A stretch of DNA of 64,000 nt, from positions 8,757,349-8,821,348 of the forward strand of contig CM038918.1 in NCBI GenBank assembly GCA_021904315.1, in the 5' to 3' direction. How positions within the stretch are numbered: the first letter of the stretch is position 1; each line of letters opens with the position of its first letter. The position numbers were made by a program, and so were the translations under genes. The DNA comes from Sphagnum magellanicum (lineage: Eukaryota > Streptophyta > Sphagnopsida > Sphagnales > Sphagnaceae). Positions 41,542 to 54,400 of the stretch are shown here, piece after piece. The notes under the pieces were generated by a model. The model saw nothing but the letters and a program-made list of their open reading frames with translations, did not search any database and had not been told where the DNA came from.

Positions 41542-44500
41542 ATCCCTAAAAGAAAATCTTGATTTTGGATTTGGCAGCAGCCTCTGTTGAGACATTTCTG
41601 AAGTTCACTTCATACCTTATTGGGTGTCTGTATCATGATTGAGGAATTTCTTTGCCCATGGAATCAATTAAACTCAATTTGTGCACTAAAGGGGGACTGG
41701 ACTTGCAGATCAAAAAAACCTTGCATGGTGTGAAGGTTGAGGTCACACTTCGTGGAAGTATGCGACGGAAATACCGAGTTTCAGGGTTCACGAAACTAGC
41801 CACAAATGAGCTTGTGTATGCAGCATCCTAATTTGTACCTTTAATGTGGTATGCTCATCTTTTCAGTTTGCAATTGGATGGAGTCTAGAAAAGGTCAAAG
41901 TAGTCATGGGTGTTTTAGATAGAGGCCACCTAATTCACAATGAGTTCTTCCTGTAGATTCCTTGTTGATGAGAGGGGGACTATGAAGTCTTTCACTGAAT
42001 ACTTTAAAAAGACATATGGGTATGTCATTCGCCACCCATTCTTGCCATGCCTTCAAGTTGGCAATCAACAAAGACCCAACTATCTTCCTATGGAGGTGTG
42101 CAAAATTGTGGAAGGTCAACAGTACTCAAAGCGCTTGAATGAAAAGCAGATTACAACTCTCCTGAAAGTCACCTGCCAGCGACCTTATGAATGTGAGAAG
42201 GATATTTTGCAGGTTCTTGTTTGCTTTGAAGTCTGCCTATGGCTGTTCTTGTTAATCAGGAGTTAGTTGATGTCTCTTGTTTTTTCAATTTGTATGGACT
42301 TTGTGCGGATGGCTCTCTTGAACGCTTTCAAATGTGCAATATGCCTATGCATCTTTGTGTAATTCCATCATTTGAATTGGCATGTGGGTCTTTTGTGGGT
42401 GGGTTGCAGACTATGAATCATAATGCATACCATCAGGATCCATATGCACAAGAATTTGGTATTCGCATCAGTGCCCACCTTGCACAAGTGGAGGCTCGTA
42501 TTCTACCAGCTCCTCGAGTTTGTCTTTTCCCACCACATGCTTGTGTATCTGACAAGTGCCTGCTAGATCTAACATGTTGCAATTGATTCTTACTGTATTT
42601 TGGGTGACTTTGTAGCTCAAGTATCATGATACTGGGAGAGAATAAGAATGCCTTCCTCAAGTAAGACAGTGGAATATGATGAACAAGGTATGCAAAATTG
42701 TTGTGTTCAGGTGATGACAACTTCTTTTGTGCTTGCTGGATTGAAGCTGCTGTGATGAAGATGTCTTGCAGCTATTGTGCAATTAGAAAATCACGATTTG
42801 CAGGAGAAGTTGCACCAGCTCCTGTTGTCAGTCACTCATTTATGTTGCTTATTTCAGATTATGATTCTGGATGTGTGCATGTTGTCTGCTTTGGCCTGTC
42901 TCATGCCAATGTTAAAATCGTGGTGTGACCATCTTTCAGGATGCTAACTAGCTCTTGGGACCTAATGGTGTCAATGTCACTAATTTGCCTCTATTGTTGG
43001 TCCAGAGATTAGGTGATCTGAGATGTAGTGCTGGCTTATCAATGGGTTTTTATTGGTAATTGATATCTTCTCTGATTTGTAGAAAATGGTGAATGGTGGA
43101 GTTGTCAACCACTAGGCCTGTCTCAATTTTTCAAGAAGTGTTCAAGAGAATGTTGTTGCTGCATTTTGCTCTGAGTTGGCTCAAATGTGCCATACCTCTG
43201 GAATGGTAATGCGTTCCACTGTCTCAATTGTCAATTTGTGCTTGGATTGCATTCCTTCTTGCAATGTTCTAAAGCTAGTATGTTGTATGGAGCAGGATTT
43301 TCATCTTGAGCCAATAGTTCCAATTCAGAGTGTGCGCCCAGAACATTCAGAACGTGCTCTTACACATCTGTGTGAGGAAGTTAAGAAAAGGACTAAGGAC
43401 AAAGACTTAGATCTCCTTGTGGTGATTCTGCCTGATAGCAATGGATCACTTTATGGTGTGTAAGCTGTTCAATGAGCTTTTTGTCAGAATTTGAGAACTT
43501 CTAGATCTGCTTGTTGATGGTCCTAAGTATGTGGTAGCAGTCAATTAGCTGCTTTATTTATACTTGCATTTAGGGATGTCTGTGCTTTACTCAGATGTAT
43601 GGGGGACTGTTTCTGCTTTCTTATAGTGTAGTTGTGGATGTAGGTGACTTGAAGAAGCAGTGTGAGACTGTCCTCGGGGTAGTGTCACAATGATGTTTAA
43701 CCAAACATGTTTACAAGATGAGCAAACAATATTTGGCCAATGTGGCTCTAAAGATCAATGTCAAGGTACATTGTTTGTGATATGACCTTGTCATTGTTTA
43801 AGTCCTGTCAAAGGTTGAAAGTCTTGGAGAGGAGAATTGCACAGTTGCAAGGTTGATTTGGGTGGCTACTCATGTGTTACTGGCTTGTTGGGAGGACAGG
43901 TTGGGGGCCGGAACACTGTCTTGGTTGATGCACTTTCACGAAAAATCCCATTAGTAAGTGAAATTCCCACCATCATATTTGGTGTTGATGTCACACATCC
44001 ACATCTTGGAGAGGATTCAAGCCTTTCCATTGCAGCAGTGAGTTTATCTTAATCAGAGTTTTTGCCACCTGATGATTTTTAGCTTCTTGTGTTCCCACAG
44101 AAATCACTACATTCCGTTCTTGAATGTAGCTCTTGTAAGTTAAGGGTTGGAAGTTGTAAAGCATGGTTGTTGCTTTCTTGGAATTCTGGATGGAAATAGG
44201 TGGTAGCTTCACATGACTGGCCTGAAGTCACCAAGTATGTTGGTCTAGTTTGTGCTCAAATACACTGACAGGAATTGATTCAAGACCTCTACAAAACTTG
44301 GGTGGATCCCTAGAGAGGCCATTGTACAGGTGGCATGATAAAGTAATACTCCTTTCTTTGGACCTTTTTCTCCCTCAACTCAATAATGGTGATGTGGAGA
44401 TTGGTTCATTATCTTCATGGGGGAAAATGTCTTGCTCCACCTTTCAACTGAGGTTTGAGGAAAAAGGGATAGCACTCAAGCCAGGCCATTGCAGACATTT

Positions 44501-44737
44501 TCTTCTTTGGCATCAATTGGTAGTCGAGGCTTGAAAAACACATTTCTGTTGCACAATGCTCTTTTGCTATTGCTGAACCTTGGAAAATGTTCCCACAATT
44601 TTGTAACTTTCCTTTTGGAATATACAGTTCTTTGCCTTGTGCATGTGTTTCTCAGTGATTGTAGAGTTTTGTTGATCGATCTGTTGTTCACAGGCATTCT
44701 TGGCAATTCTAGATAGCACATTGAACAAAGCAGATGA

Positions 44738-44773
44738 AAACCCTAAACTCTAACCCTAACCCTAACCCTAACA
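44738..44773. repeat. Interstitial telomere-like repeat inside the CACTA element
   Basis: About four CCCTAA units, with a further short run at about 44882-44901. This is not a chromosome end because the transposon continues to 45328. It may be a variant of the plant telomere motif or a leftover telo-box-type leader. Confidence 0.7.
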
Positions 44774-44814
44774 GTGGGACCATGTGACACATGGCGATTC
44801 AAACTCTCAAAATA

Positions 44815-45328
44815 TTAGTTGCATTTGCAACTACATTGTGCGTTCACTAGGTTGCCACATGGCATGATCCTGATAATTAAACCCTATAACCCTAACCCTA
44901 ATTTGTGCCACGTGTACAATGACATAGCATGGTTGATCAAGCCTTAAATCCAACACGTGTCCACACCCCAATGGCTACGACTTGGACGGTCTAGATTAAT
45001 CAAAGTAATTTTTAAAACTAAATATTTAATTACAAAATAAAAGTACACGTGTTCGCATACAATTGGGTTAGCGAATTAACATGTAATGCAGTGTGAACGC
45101 AACCCCTATAGTTGCATGCAGTCACACGACCAACTGCTAGTATAGAGCATGGGTGGATGAAACCGTATAACCTAACCATATGTACTTGTATTATACGACT
45201 GTCGCATGCAACTGCAATTTTCATGCAACTTGTTTTAGGCAACTGGGCGAATTTCTAGTTGCATGTGTCGCATGCAACTGAAAACCAGTTGCATAAGACA
45301 GTTGCAAAATGCCAAATTTCTAGTAGTG
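44815..45328. repeat. Right subterminal TGCAACT motifs and terminal inverted repeat
   Basis: TGCAACT or its complement AGTTGCA occurs about ten times, densest at 45190-45310, just inside the terminal repeat ATTTCTAGTAGTG (45316-45328). Mirrors the left end. Confidence 0.8.
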
Positions 45329-45331
45329 TGT
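45329..45331 (+). repeat. Right target-site duplication (TGT) of the CACTA element
   Basis: Directly follows the right terminal inverted repeat and equals the TGT at 35401-35403. Confidence 0.85.
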
Positions 45332-45354
45332 TGAATTTGAGTTTTAAGGTTAAT

Positions 45355-46260
45355 GGAATAGCCAGTAATAGCCATTAATAAAATAACAACCGATAGCCAT
45401 TAATAGAATAACATCCAATAGCCATTAATATAATAACAACCAATAACCATTTATAAAATAATAACCAATAATTATTAATAAAAATACCAACTAATAGCCA
45501 TTAATAGAATAACAACCAATAACCATTTATATAATAACAACTAATAACCGTTAATATAATAACAACCAATAGCCATTAATAGAATAACCACTAATAGCCA
45601 TTAATAAAATAGCCATCAATAGTCACCAATAAAATAACTACTAATAACCATTAATAAAATAACCATCAATAACCATTAATAGAATAACCATTGATAATCA
45701 CTAATAGCCACCAATAAAATAGGTACCAATAGCCATTAATAACCACTAATAGCCCCAATAAAAAAAAATTAATAGCCATTTAGTATAATTATCTAGGATT
45801 GCCAAAAATAATCTAGGGTGAAATAATTTATAATAGAGAAAAATAATTTAAGGTAAAATAGCCTATAATAATCTAGAATTGTCAATAATAACATAAGGTG
45901 AAATAAAATTTAATAGCCAAAAATAACTAATAATAGCATCACATAATTGAAAATAACCTAAGATGAAATAACTTACAATAGCCAAAAATAACTTATAATA
46001 GTGCAAGTAGCCTGAAGTGAAATAATTTACAATAGCCAAAAATAACATAAAATAACCAAAAAAACTTACAATAGTCAAAAATAGCTTAAGGTGAAATAAA
46101 TTAAAATAGCAAAAAACAACTTAGAATAATCAAAAGTAGCATAAGGTGAAATAGGCAATAATAACCAAAAGTAATTAATAATAACCATAAATAACCGTAA
46201 ATAATGTATTGTGAAATAATTTAAGTTAATGAAAAATAACCATATAATAACTAAAAGTAG
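45355..46260. repeat. 25-bp AT-rich minisatellite
   Basis: About 15-16 units of the type GCCATTAATARAATAACMA plus six bases, at an exact 25-base spacing in the first 250 bases. They grade into a diverged block (45760-46260) of AATAGCCAAAAATAAC-like sequence. The array begins some 25 bases after the CACTA element. Confidence 0.85.
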
Positions 46261-49200
46261 TTCAACATAAGTAGTATTATTATATTAACAAGAATCTTAT
46301 CCATTTACTAAATAATTTTTTTTTCAAAAGAATGGTCATTGAAATGTTATTGAATAATGATATTCAACTTTTTTTTTCTTCAAATGATTTTACACTTTCA
46401 AAAGGAAATAAATGTAATTATGTACATTATTGAATTTTTAAAAAAAATAAACTCGAATCATTTCATTTAAACAAAATTTCAATAAAATATGAATTTTCAA
46501 AGTTTAAATTTTTATAATGTTTAAAATGAAATATTTGATAAATAGAATGTAATGTAACATATTATCACAACAAGTGGGGTGGTTTGATGGTAAGGGTGTT
46601 TACTTCCATTATTAAGGTTAAGGGATCAAACTTCATGAGTGATGTTGTGTGTGGTCAACAATGGTAAATTGATCAAATATTCTCTTATTTAATTCCATAG
46701 AATAGGTGCGTAGGTTGATTACGTGGCCTACCTACATAAGGTTAGGTTTAAAACCTAGCCTAGGTAGTGACACGTGTCAATAAATCATAGGTGGAAATCA
46801 TGAAATTATCAATAATATTATATATTAAATAATTTAATTTAAACTAATTTCCATGCTGACTAGTTAATTAGTTACTAAGTGAATGGTTTGGTAAATTTGT
46901 ATTTCATTTGAAAGTAACCTTGTTTCATTAGGTAATAGTGAAACAATTCATTATCCGTAGCAACTGGTCCCTATTCACTAGGGGGTTAACCAATTTCACC
47001 AAGTAAAAATGTTTAAATTCACTCAAAATCTAATGAAACCTAGAGTGAACTAGGACGCATTTTGTTATAGTGAAATAAGTCACTCTGAAAAATTATTTAA
47101 TGTACATGTTAAAAAAATAAAAATTGAAATCCACCCAAAAATGATTATGATATGGACTTATGAGAATGTGGCTCATTTTAGGCCATTCAAAAGTCCATAA
47201 TTCTTTTTTGGTTAACTTTTTTTAACAATTTTTTTACATATATGTTTTTTTTGTTTTAACATATCATATATTGAACCCTTATAATATATTTCAAATAAAA
47301 TTCATACACAAAAATGCATGTATATAAAGGCACAAATAATAAACCAATCCATATTTTTCAATTTTAAAAGTCCATTACTATATATTTGATGTATATATGT
47401 TGCAATTTTTTTTATAAATGTTTTATTCTTTAATTTGATAATTTAAATCTAGCCACAAATTTGGAAAATTATTTTTTAATGCCATGTTAATAGCATGTAA
47501 ATGCACAACATTCTACAAAAAATTGGATTGTGATGCAGAAAATGAACCACCTTACCTTGCAACCACCCATAAACATAATGGTTACAATTAATGTCTAAAC
47601 ATAATGGTTAAAATTTGGTTAATTTTTGGATAAACCTAATGGCCAAATTTAATGGCTACACTTAATGGTTAAACTTAGGTAAATAATATGTAGGTAGGTG
47701 GGTATTTAAGTAAATAGGTTGTATGAAAATGAAAAAATATAAATAGGTAAATAAATAGGTAAATAGGTAGGTAGGTGAAAAGGTATAAGTATATAGGTGG
47801 GTAGGTAGTTGGTAAGTAGTGGGTGGGTGGATGATGATAGGTAAATAATTAATTAGGTAAATAGCTGGGTGAACTCAATTAAAGTAGATACAAAGGGTAA
47901 CATGTTTGAATAAAGAATATTGACCATCTTAATTAAATGTTATATTCAACTAAAGACCATTGACCATTTTGACTAAGGTTGTATAACTTAACTAGATGTT
48001 ATATACTCAAATAAATTTCTATAATCAAGTTGATTTATTAAAAAATACATGTGTCATCCAAGCCTTTAGCCTTTAATCAAAATGTATACGTCCATCAGTG
48101 AATGTCTTAAAAAAACCATGATTTGTAGTAGTGCATCATCCACAAAATTAAAAGAAAACATCATTTGAATGCCACATTCAAAATTAAGAAACAAATGAAC
48201 ACATGCAATAATGTGATGTTTACAAACATATATGTAATCATTAATCATGCATGAAAATGTTGAAAAAATGAATCAAATCGATGAAAATAACAAAAAAACA
48301 TTTTCAGATCACTCATTGTGCACAAAATCATGTAAAAAACACAAGTAGTTAATGAACAACAATGAATAAACAAAAGATTATGTACACTATAAAATTGCAA
48401 AAACAAAAAGATGAATAGGTACCCAAAAAAATCAAAATACCTTTAATTGCAAATAAATTTTGATGATATTATCAATTAATTATGCATGGTAACCAATTTG
48501 AAGCCACCAATCACTGGATATAATCTTTTCGTTACCATGACTTCATGATTATATCTAGTAAACAATGGCCTTTCACATGTTACTAAGTCTATAAACTTGG
48601 GTAACATACACTAGGTTAATAATAACATAAGGTAACCAATTACTATCATAGGTTATGTAGGTATGTAAAGTAGGATAACAAGGTAATATAAGTAGGAAAA
48701 ATACCTAGCATAGATACCTAAGTAGGTTATGAAAGAATGTGCATAGTAATATGTGGTGACAAATCATATCATTTATTTAAATAGTGATTCAATGGTTAAA
48801 TATTTGTTTATTAAAACATGGAGGTGAGGGGTTCAACCTAATGTTGGGCAATTATTTGTTTTTTGGAAAATCTTTGGGGTTGATTCTTTTTTATTATTTT
48901 TTGGGAAGAACCTTCACATAAGGTTTCATATTTTTTTAAATTCCATAACCTCTTATTAAAGTTGTGTTTTTTAAAAAACCATATGGTTTTAACTTTTTGA
49001 CCAAAAGTCAACCTAAGTAGTGATCCAAATTTAAGGTTAAGGGTTAGGCTGTGAAAACAAAAAAATGGTCATTATGATTACAACCAAGTACATATGTTTT
49101 CAAAAAATGCATGTGTTTCAATTTGAAAATAATGAATCTATCAATGTGAAAAATTTACTTGTAACAATTACATGTTTATTTACTATTCACATATGCAACA

Positions 49201-51480
49201 TATTTCTTCATAATTGAGCTTTTGGGACATTTGACCTTGAGAAACATGAAGGAACTACCTCTTACAATACCCCAAGAAATAATACTTAAAACAAGTACAC
49301 CAAAACTAACTTAATCCTTTGACATTTTTCAAAAATAATTCCAATTGTGAATAATCACTTCATGGCTCTATTGTTGAAGTTATGCACCATCACTTAGGTT
49401 AAACCAAATTTGACTTTAGAGTCACATCAAAATCTAAACAAATTTGACTTCAAATTCTAACACCATATGTTTCAAATTCAATCAAATATGACATGAAACT
49501 CCAACAATATTGAAGTAAAAAAATCTAACCAAATTTGACCTCAAATCCCAACCAAATCTAAGTGCAAACTTTGAACAAATTTGAATTCAAAATCTAGCCA
49601 CATTTAACCTTAAATTCTAGCCAAATCTAACTTCATTTTTTTGTGACATATGACCTCAAATTCTAGCTAAATGTGACTTCAAACTTCTACCACATCTTTA
49701 TTCAAAATCCAAGGATTCATCCAACCACAAATTGACTTGCGACACAACACACATGGGGATTCAACATTCAACTATAAAAAGGAATAACAGCTCCAACACA
49801 TGACATAAAGTATGTAAATGACTTCAATCGGAAACATATGACTCCAACACAAAATAACAATTCCAACACAAGACATAAAGTATATAAATGACTTCAATTG
49901 AAAAAATATGACTCCAACAACAATTTCCAACCAACATTTAACCCTAATTGAACCATAGCTAAAGATCATGAGGCCAATATTATGTTCTACCCATTTCGTC
50001 ACAAGAAAATAATAATAGATGTGAGGTGAAAAAATACCCAACATTGTAATGTTGTGCAAGTATTCAACTTCAATATAGTAGCACACCTTCAACCAACATT
50101 AACCCACAAGGGTGGGAAGGTGAATCCCAACATTCCTAGATGGATTCTCATTTTAAGAGTTGGAGTCTCATGGTGTCCTAACTTTTGAATCTTTGGATAA
50201 TAAACATGTTTAGTTTCATCCAAATGCTTCTTAATAATTTTGGAAAGGTTTTGAATATCATATGTTTAATGTGAAATTATTCCATATTTGATGATTTAAA
50301 CCACAAGTTGTGACCAAAAGAATGGTCAAAAATCAAATTTGGCTCTTAACCATCAAACATTTGACAAAAGGGTCAAACAACTAAATTGTAAGATATAACA
50401 TTGGAAATTTCTCTTAAAGGATTACAAATTTTCCCTTGATAATTCATAAATTGGAATCCATATATGTGGGAATTATGGTAATGCAAAGTTGTGCAATTCA
50501 TAAATTGGCAATTTTTTTGGGGAATCCAAAGAATATTTTTTATTTTGATGCATTACCATTATAATAAAAAAATACTATAGAAAGGAGAATGGTAAGTTTT
50601 TTCAAGTTCAGACTATGGTGTGTCTTGTGAATGTGGGTTGCATTTGGTTTGTTTATGAACCATTTTGGCTTCAATTTGCATTAATGACATTTTTTCTTAG
50701 TTTGTGTAAATTGATTTCACTTTGAATTCAAGCATTTGAATTCGTCTTAATTCCATATTGGAATTCCCATGCATTTTTTATTTGTGAAAATTATTTGGAA
50801 TGTGTTTTAGGTTTGCAATTTGTTGCAAAATTGAAAATTGATTTGGTTTTTACCTTTAATACCATTTTACTAACCTAGGGGTGCATCACACATAACGCTA
50901 AATACGCAAACATGATCAAGTCATGACCAAGACATGAAAATACTTTTCATTTGGACAAGGGTTTTGTCAATAGCTAATAGTTCATAATAAAAATTAAGAT
51001 GGAAACCTGGAAATGTCCATTGACACTCAAGGTCCCCTATAAAAATCCGTTTTTCAAATCCATGTCATAATGATGTGAACAAAGGATAATCTTTTTGTTA
51101 TTTTCACAAGAAAGGATTCCATCTCTTGGAACTTATAATATCCTTTTCATCCTTTTTACCTTAGTTACAACTTCTTTCAATATTCAACCATTGGGTGTAT
51201 GCATGTTACAATGGACCCAAATATAATTGAAATTGGATGTACAAAAACTACTAAAAGTATCACAAGTTTAAATTCATTTACTTTGAAATTTTTTAAGGCC
51301 TAAGTAAATTTTAGAATGTGCTACCATCCTCACCATTTGTGCATTGACAAGTTTTATGGACATCATTTGTGCCTTCGCTTTTGCTTGCACCAAATGTCAA
51401 CATTCCATTATGGACTTACCCTTCATAAGGTAAATGACCAACAAGCCCCCACCACTTTGACACATCAATAGGTTGCAACT
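46261..51480. other. AT-rich spacer, no gene recognised
   Basis: No protein or RNA gene is recognised. It contains a TAGGTA/GGTAGG-rich simple region (about 47685-47880), AAATTTGACTTCAAA-type repetitive sequence (about 49390-49720), and a partly duplicated segment (about 49795-49920) with ACATAAAGTATRTAAATGACTTCAA twice. The two blocks at about 46571-46660 and 48785-48850 vaguely resemble tRNA-derived SINE heads but are not convincing. Confidence 0.5.
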
Positions 51481-54400
51481 AAATATCAACATTTCTTAGT
51501 TTGCACACAACACTACAATTGACTCACAACCAAATGACCACCCATTCTTCAAGTGCAAATTTTGCAACATGCTACAACCCACTAACCTCTTGCCCATTCA
51601 ACAAGAGCTCACTCAAATTCAACCCTTGCAAGATGGAGTTGGTGATGACCTCCTTTTCTAACATTTTTATCAAGAGCTCCAACTTCGAAGTGGATCCTAA
51701 AAAGAAATGAACATTCAACACATATGATGCAATGGGTGAAGAAGGTCCAAGGTTCCAAAACATTGGTTGGTTTAGGTGTTATTAATAACATAAACGACTT
51801 CTTTAAAGACTTATGGATTCAACAATTCTTAGGTCAATCTCAACCAATGCCTACCCCACTTTTGAATGAAACACTCAAACACATTCACATGGGCAAAAGT
51901 TATAACAATGTCCCCAACAATAAGGAGTTCCACAATATGCACAACATCACCAACATTCACCTACATGTCAACAAGGACCCTATTTCTCTTGCCCTCAACA
52001 TTCAAAAATAGTCCATTATTCCATGTTTCAAAAACTTTTTCCCTGTCAAAAACCTTCTTTCCATTAAAGACCTTTGTGCTTGTAGGGATTTTATTTCTGT
52101 TGCCCCCAACACTCAAGAGTAGCCCATTAATCCAAGTTCCAAAAACTCTCCCCCATTGAGGACCCTATTCCCAAAAAGACCTTTGTGCTTGATTCATCAC
52201 TCTTACAAGTCTAGAAGAGTGATTTTTTTCAGTTAGTTGTCCGCCTTGACTAGCATTTGGTTGGTGTTTTTCGTTAGTGATTAAACCTTGGTGGGGATTT
52301 TTTGATATGATGAAATGACGTATAAACATAATTCTTTAAACTTCCTTTCATGACCTAGCTATCTAAAAATTTGAGATTTTCATAAACAATTTAAAATTAA
52401 GCCCACTTTGATCACAATATTATTGGGATGGGTGGTCAGATGAAGTTTAATATAAATCGGATATCAACACAAGAGTACACTAGTTGATTTCTTGTGAGGA
52501 AAATGCAATACTGAGTTTGGTCATACAGACACGGTGTGTGATTAAAAAAAAACCTGCAAAAAAGTACATTAACATTCAAGCAAGGAGGCCCCCTCTGAAA
52601 CTCAGAATACCATCATCAGTTTCATCCTGTCTTTACTTTTCCATGAGTGACTCCATTGCTGCTACATATATATTTGCGCTGCTCCAACCTGTACAACTAC
52701 AATAATTACTTTGAACCTTGTGCATTAAATGTTGAGTTTCAGCATTTCATATTGAGATTTAATAGAATTTCCTTACTTTGTGGATACCACATAAAGAGGG
52801 GATAAGATGTGAAAAGAGGCCCAAAGACAAAAAAAAAATGTTAAATTGGCCTAAGATTATAAATGGAGTCAGTACAAAAGTACTACTGCAATTTTTTCCC
52901 CAGTCTACCCTTTGCCCCATTCATATTTTCTAAAAACAATTGGGTGATACTTAGGCACATTTTGCACTCATAACCTTCATGTTATGAATGTTCCAAAGTG
53001 CACATAACATACTCAATGACATGTTATGTACCCCTAAGCGAGAGAGAGAGTCTTCCAGGTGGTATCCCCCAAAGGTTACCTCCAAACAAACTCTTGGGTA
53101 ACAAAGGGGTTATCATTACTAAGTTTCTTTGAGCATCCAAAAGGTTGTAATATCCATTTAAAACACTTCAATTAGAGATCTCCAAGCTGCTTTGAGAACT
53201 GCAAGGTTTCCACTAGAATTTTTGGTTTTGAGGATTACCCCCACAACTAACAATTAACAACTAATATTTGAGCTTTCATACCTAATCTTGCATAAACCAC
53301 AAACTTGCTTAATACCTAAACTTGGGATCTAATTAAGTTTTGGTCATTTAAGAAAGGTGCTAGTTAATCAATTACTTATGTCTCAAATGGAATTGTCATT
53401 TTAGGTTTAGGGTCGTTCTTGGAGAAATCTAAGGAATCTTCAATTTTAAAGAACAAAAAAATTAACAAAATAGCTCTGATTCTAGCTCTAACAATTTTTA
53501 CTTCAGATAACTCTGAGGTAAAGTGGAGGTGGGTGAACTTCAGCACCGCACCGCCTGGAACTAAATTTGAAGAATCAATTTCAAATTAAGTTATAATTGT
53601 ACACTCATTTTGCTAATTAGGCAAATTAGGACTAATCTATATACCTTAATGACCTATTAACCTCAGTACTACAAGCAGGAGGTATTTGGGGAAAGTGAAC
53701 AACAGAGAATGTTGAAACAAAAGCTGAAAGTAGTAGGCCTGGAGGAGATGATGAGAATTCTAGTAACTCACCGCAAAATCTTTTAATGATTTGGTTGCAA
53801 TATTCCCTAGTCTTAATGAACATATGAACTTTTAGACTTGTTGTGGAAGCAAGCGACGTTCTACAACAGCCATAACAACAATCCATGAACATGAGTATGA
53901 ACTTTTTGGGCTTGAAGAAAACACATACCCAAAATGCACCATGAAATTTTTACCCCAAAACTGCTCTCCACAGCAACGCCTGGCATTGGAACCCACATGA
54001 TTGATCATCAGTGGACAAAGGTTGAGACGGAGGAGGAAAGCCCCGAAAGCCCAGAAGCCTAAAAGACCTTAAAATCCTTGCACCTCACCATGATTTTTCT
54101 CAGCAACTCATTGCACTACAACTGTCCTATATTCTTCAAGAAGAATAAGCACCACAGCACAAGAAGTAACAAGAGTAACCCTTATCAGCACAGCTTCTCT
54201 AGTTATGGTACCAAAAAGCTACTGAGACTCGCAAGCAAATGGATTTTATTGTGCTATTCCATTAAATGCCTAGCCCAAGATCCTCACTCCAAAATTGTAT
54301 GAAGAGCTAGATAGCATTAGAAATCAAAGAACTTGTGTGAATAACCCTTGACATAAATCAAACAGACCTTGGTTCTTGTCAGTCATAGCCACAAGACACT

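Larger units (their letters stand above)
40442..41560. other. Nuclear insert of mitochondrial DNA (NUMT) inside the ARGONAUTE copy
   Basis: Three tRNA genes on the plus strand and a ribosomal protein L10 fragment on the minus strand lie in about 1.1 kb with no ARGONAUTE sequence. Plastid trnH and trnL-UAA differ clearly in sequence from these, while the D-arm ACTTAATAGGTGAAAGT of the His gene looks native mitochondrial from memory. Borders are approximate: ARGONAUTE sequence resumes with certainty only at 41709. Cloverleaf pairing is well kept, so the insert is probably not ancient. Confidence 0.75.
39942..44341 (+). pseudogene. AGO: ARGONAUTE pseudogene (AGO1-like), unprocessed copy with introns
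   Basis: Argonautes bind small RNAs and silence targets. Exon-like blocks with splice borders run in family order. L1: 39942-40075 ([40 protein letters not shown]). PAZ start: 40331 to about 40441 (MSSTAFIEPKTVMEFIQDLL). PAZ: 41709-41831 ([20 protein letters not shown]) and 41957-42212 ([40 protein letters not shown]). L2: 42410-42517 ([20 protein letters not shown]). MID: 42616-42687, 43084-43206 and about 43280-43463. Then 43640-43763, and PIWI: about 43900-44038 ([20 protein letters not shown]) and 44203-44341 (SHDWPEVTKYVGLVCAQIH). In-frame stops occur in at least four blocks (for example about 42642, 43114, 43690 and in the last block). The N domain and most of PIWI, including the later catalytic residues, are missing. 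Mitochondrial DNA lies between the first and second PAZ blocks. Introns show it was copied as DNA. Confidence 0.88.
35404..45328. mobile_element. CACTA-type DNA transposon (9.9 kb) carrying host and mitochondrial cargo
   Basis: The left end reads CACTACTAGAAAT (35404-35416) and the right end is its exact reverse complement (45316-45328). Both are flanked by TGT. Subterminal regions (35417-35680 and about 44815-45315) hold many TGCAACT motifs in both orientations, as expected for transposase-binding repeats of En/Spm-type elements. I recognise no CACTA transposase, so the copy is probably non-autonomous. Inside are a coiled-coil pseudogene, a second coiled-coil exon, a 96-bp tandem repeat, an ARGONAUTE pseudogene and a mitochondrial insert. 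It sits in the LTR of an older chromovirus, so it moved here after that element arrived. CACTA elements with captured genes are known in plants; this combination of cargo is unusual. Confidence 0.88.

Noticed and set aside
44738-44901. Chromosome end (telomere)
   Set aside because: Only a few units are present and they are embedded inside a bounded transposon.
45355-45760. CRISPR-like array
   Set aside because: Units are directly adjacent with no unique spacers, and this is a plant nuclear genome.
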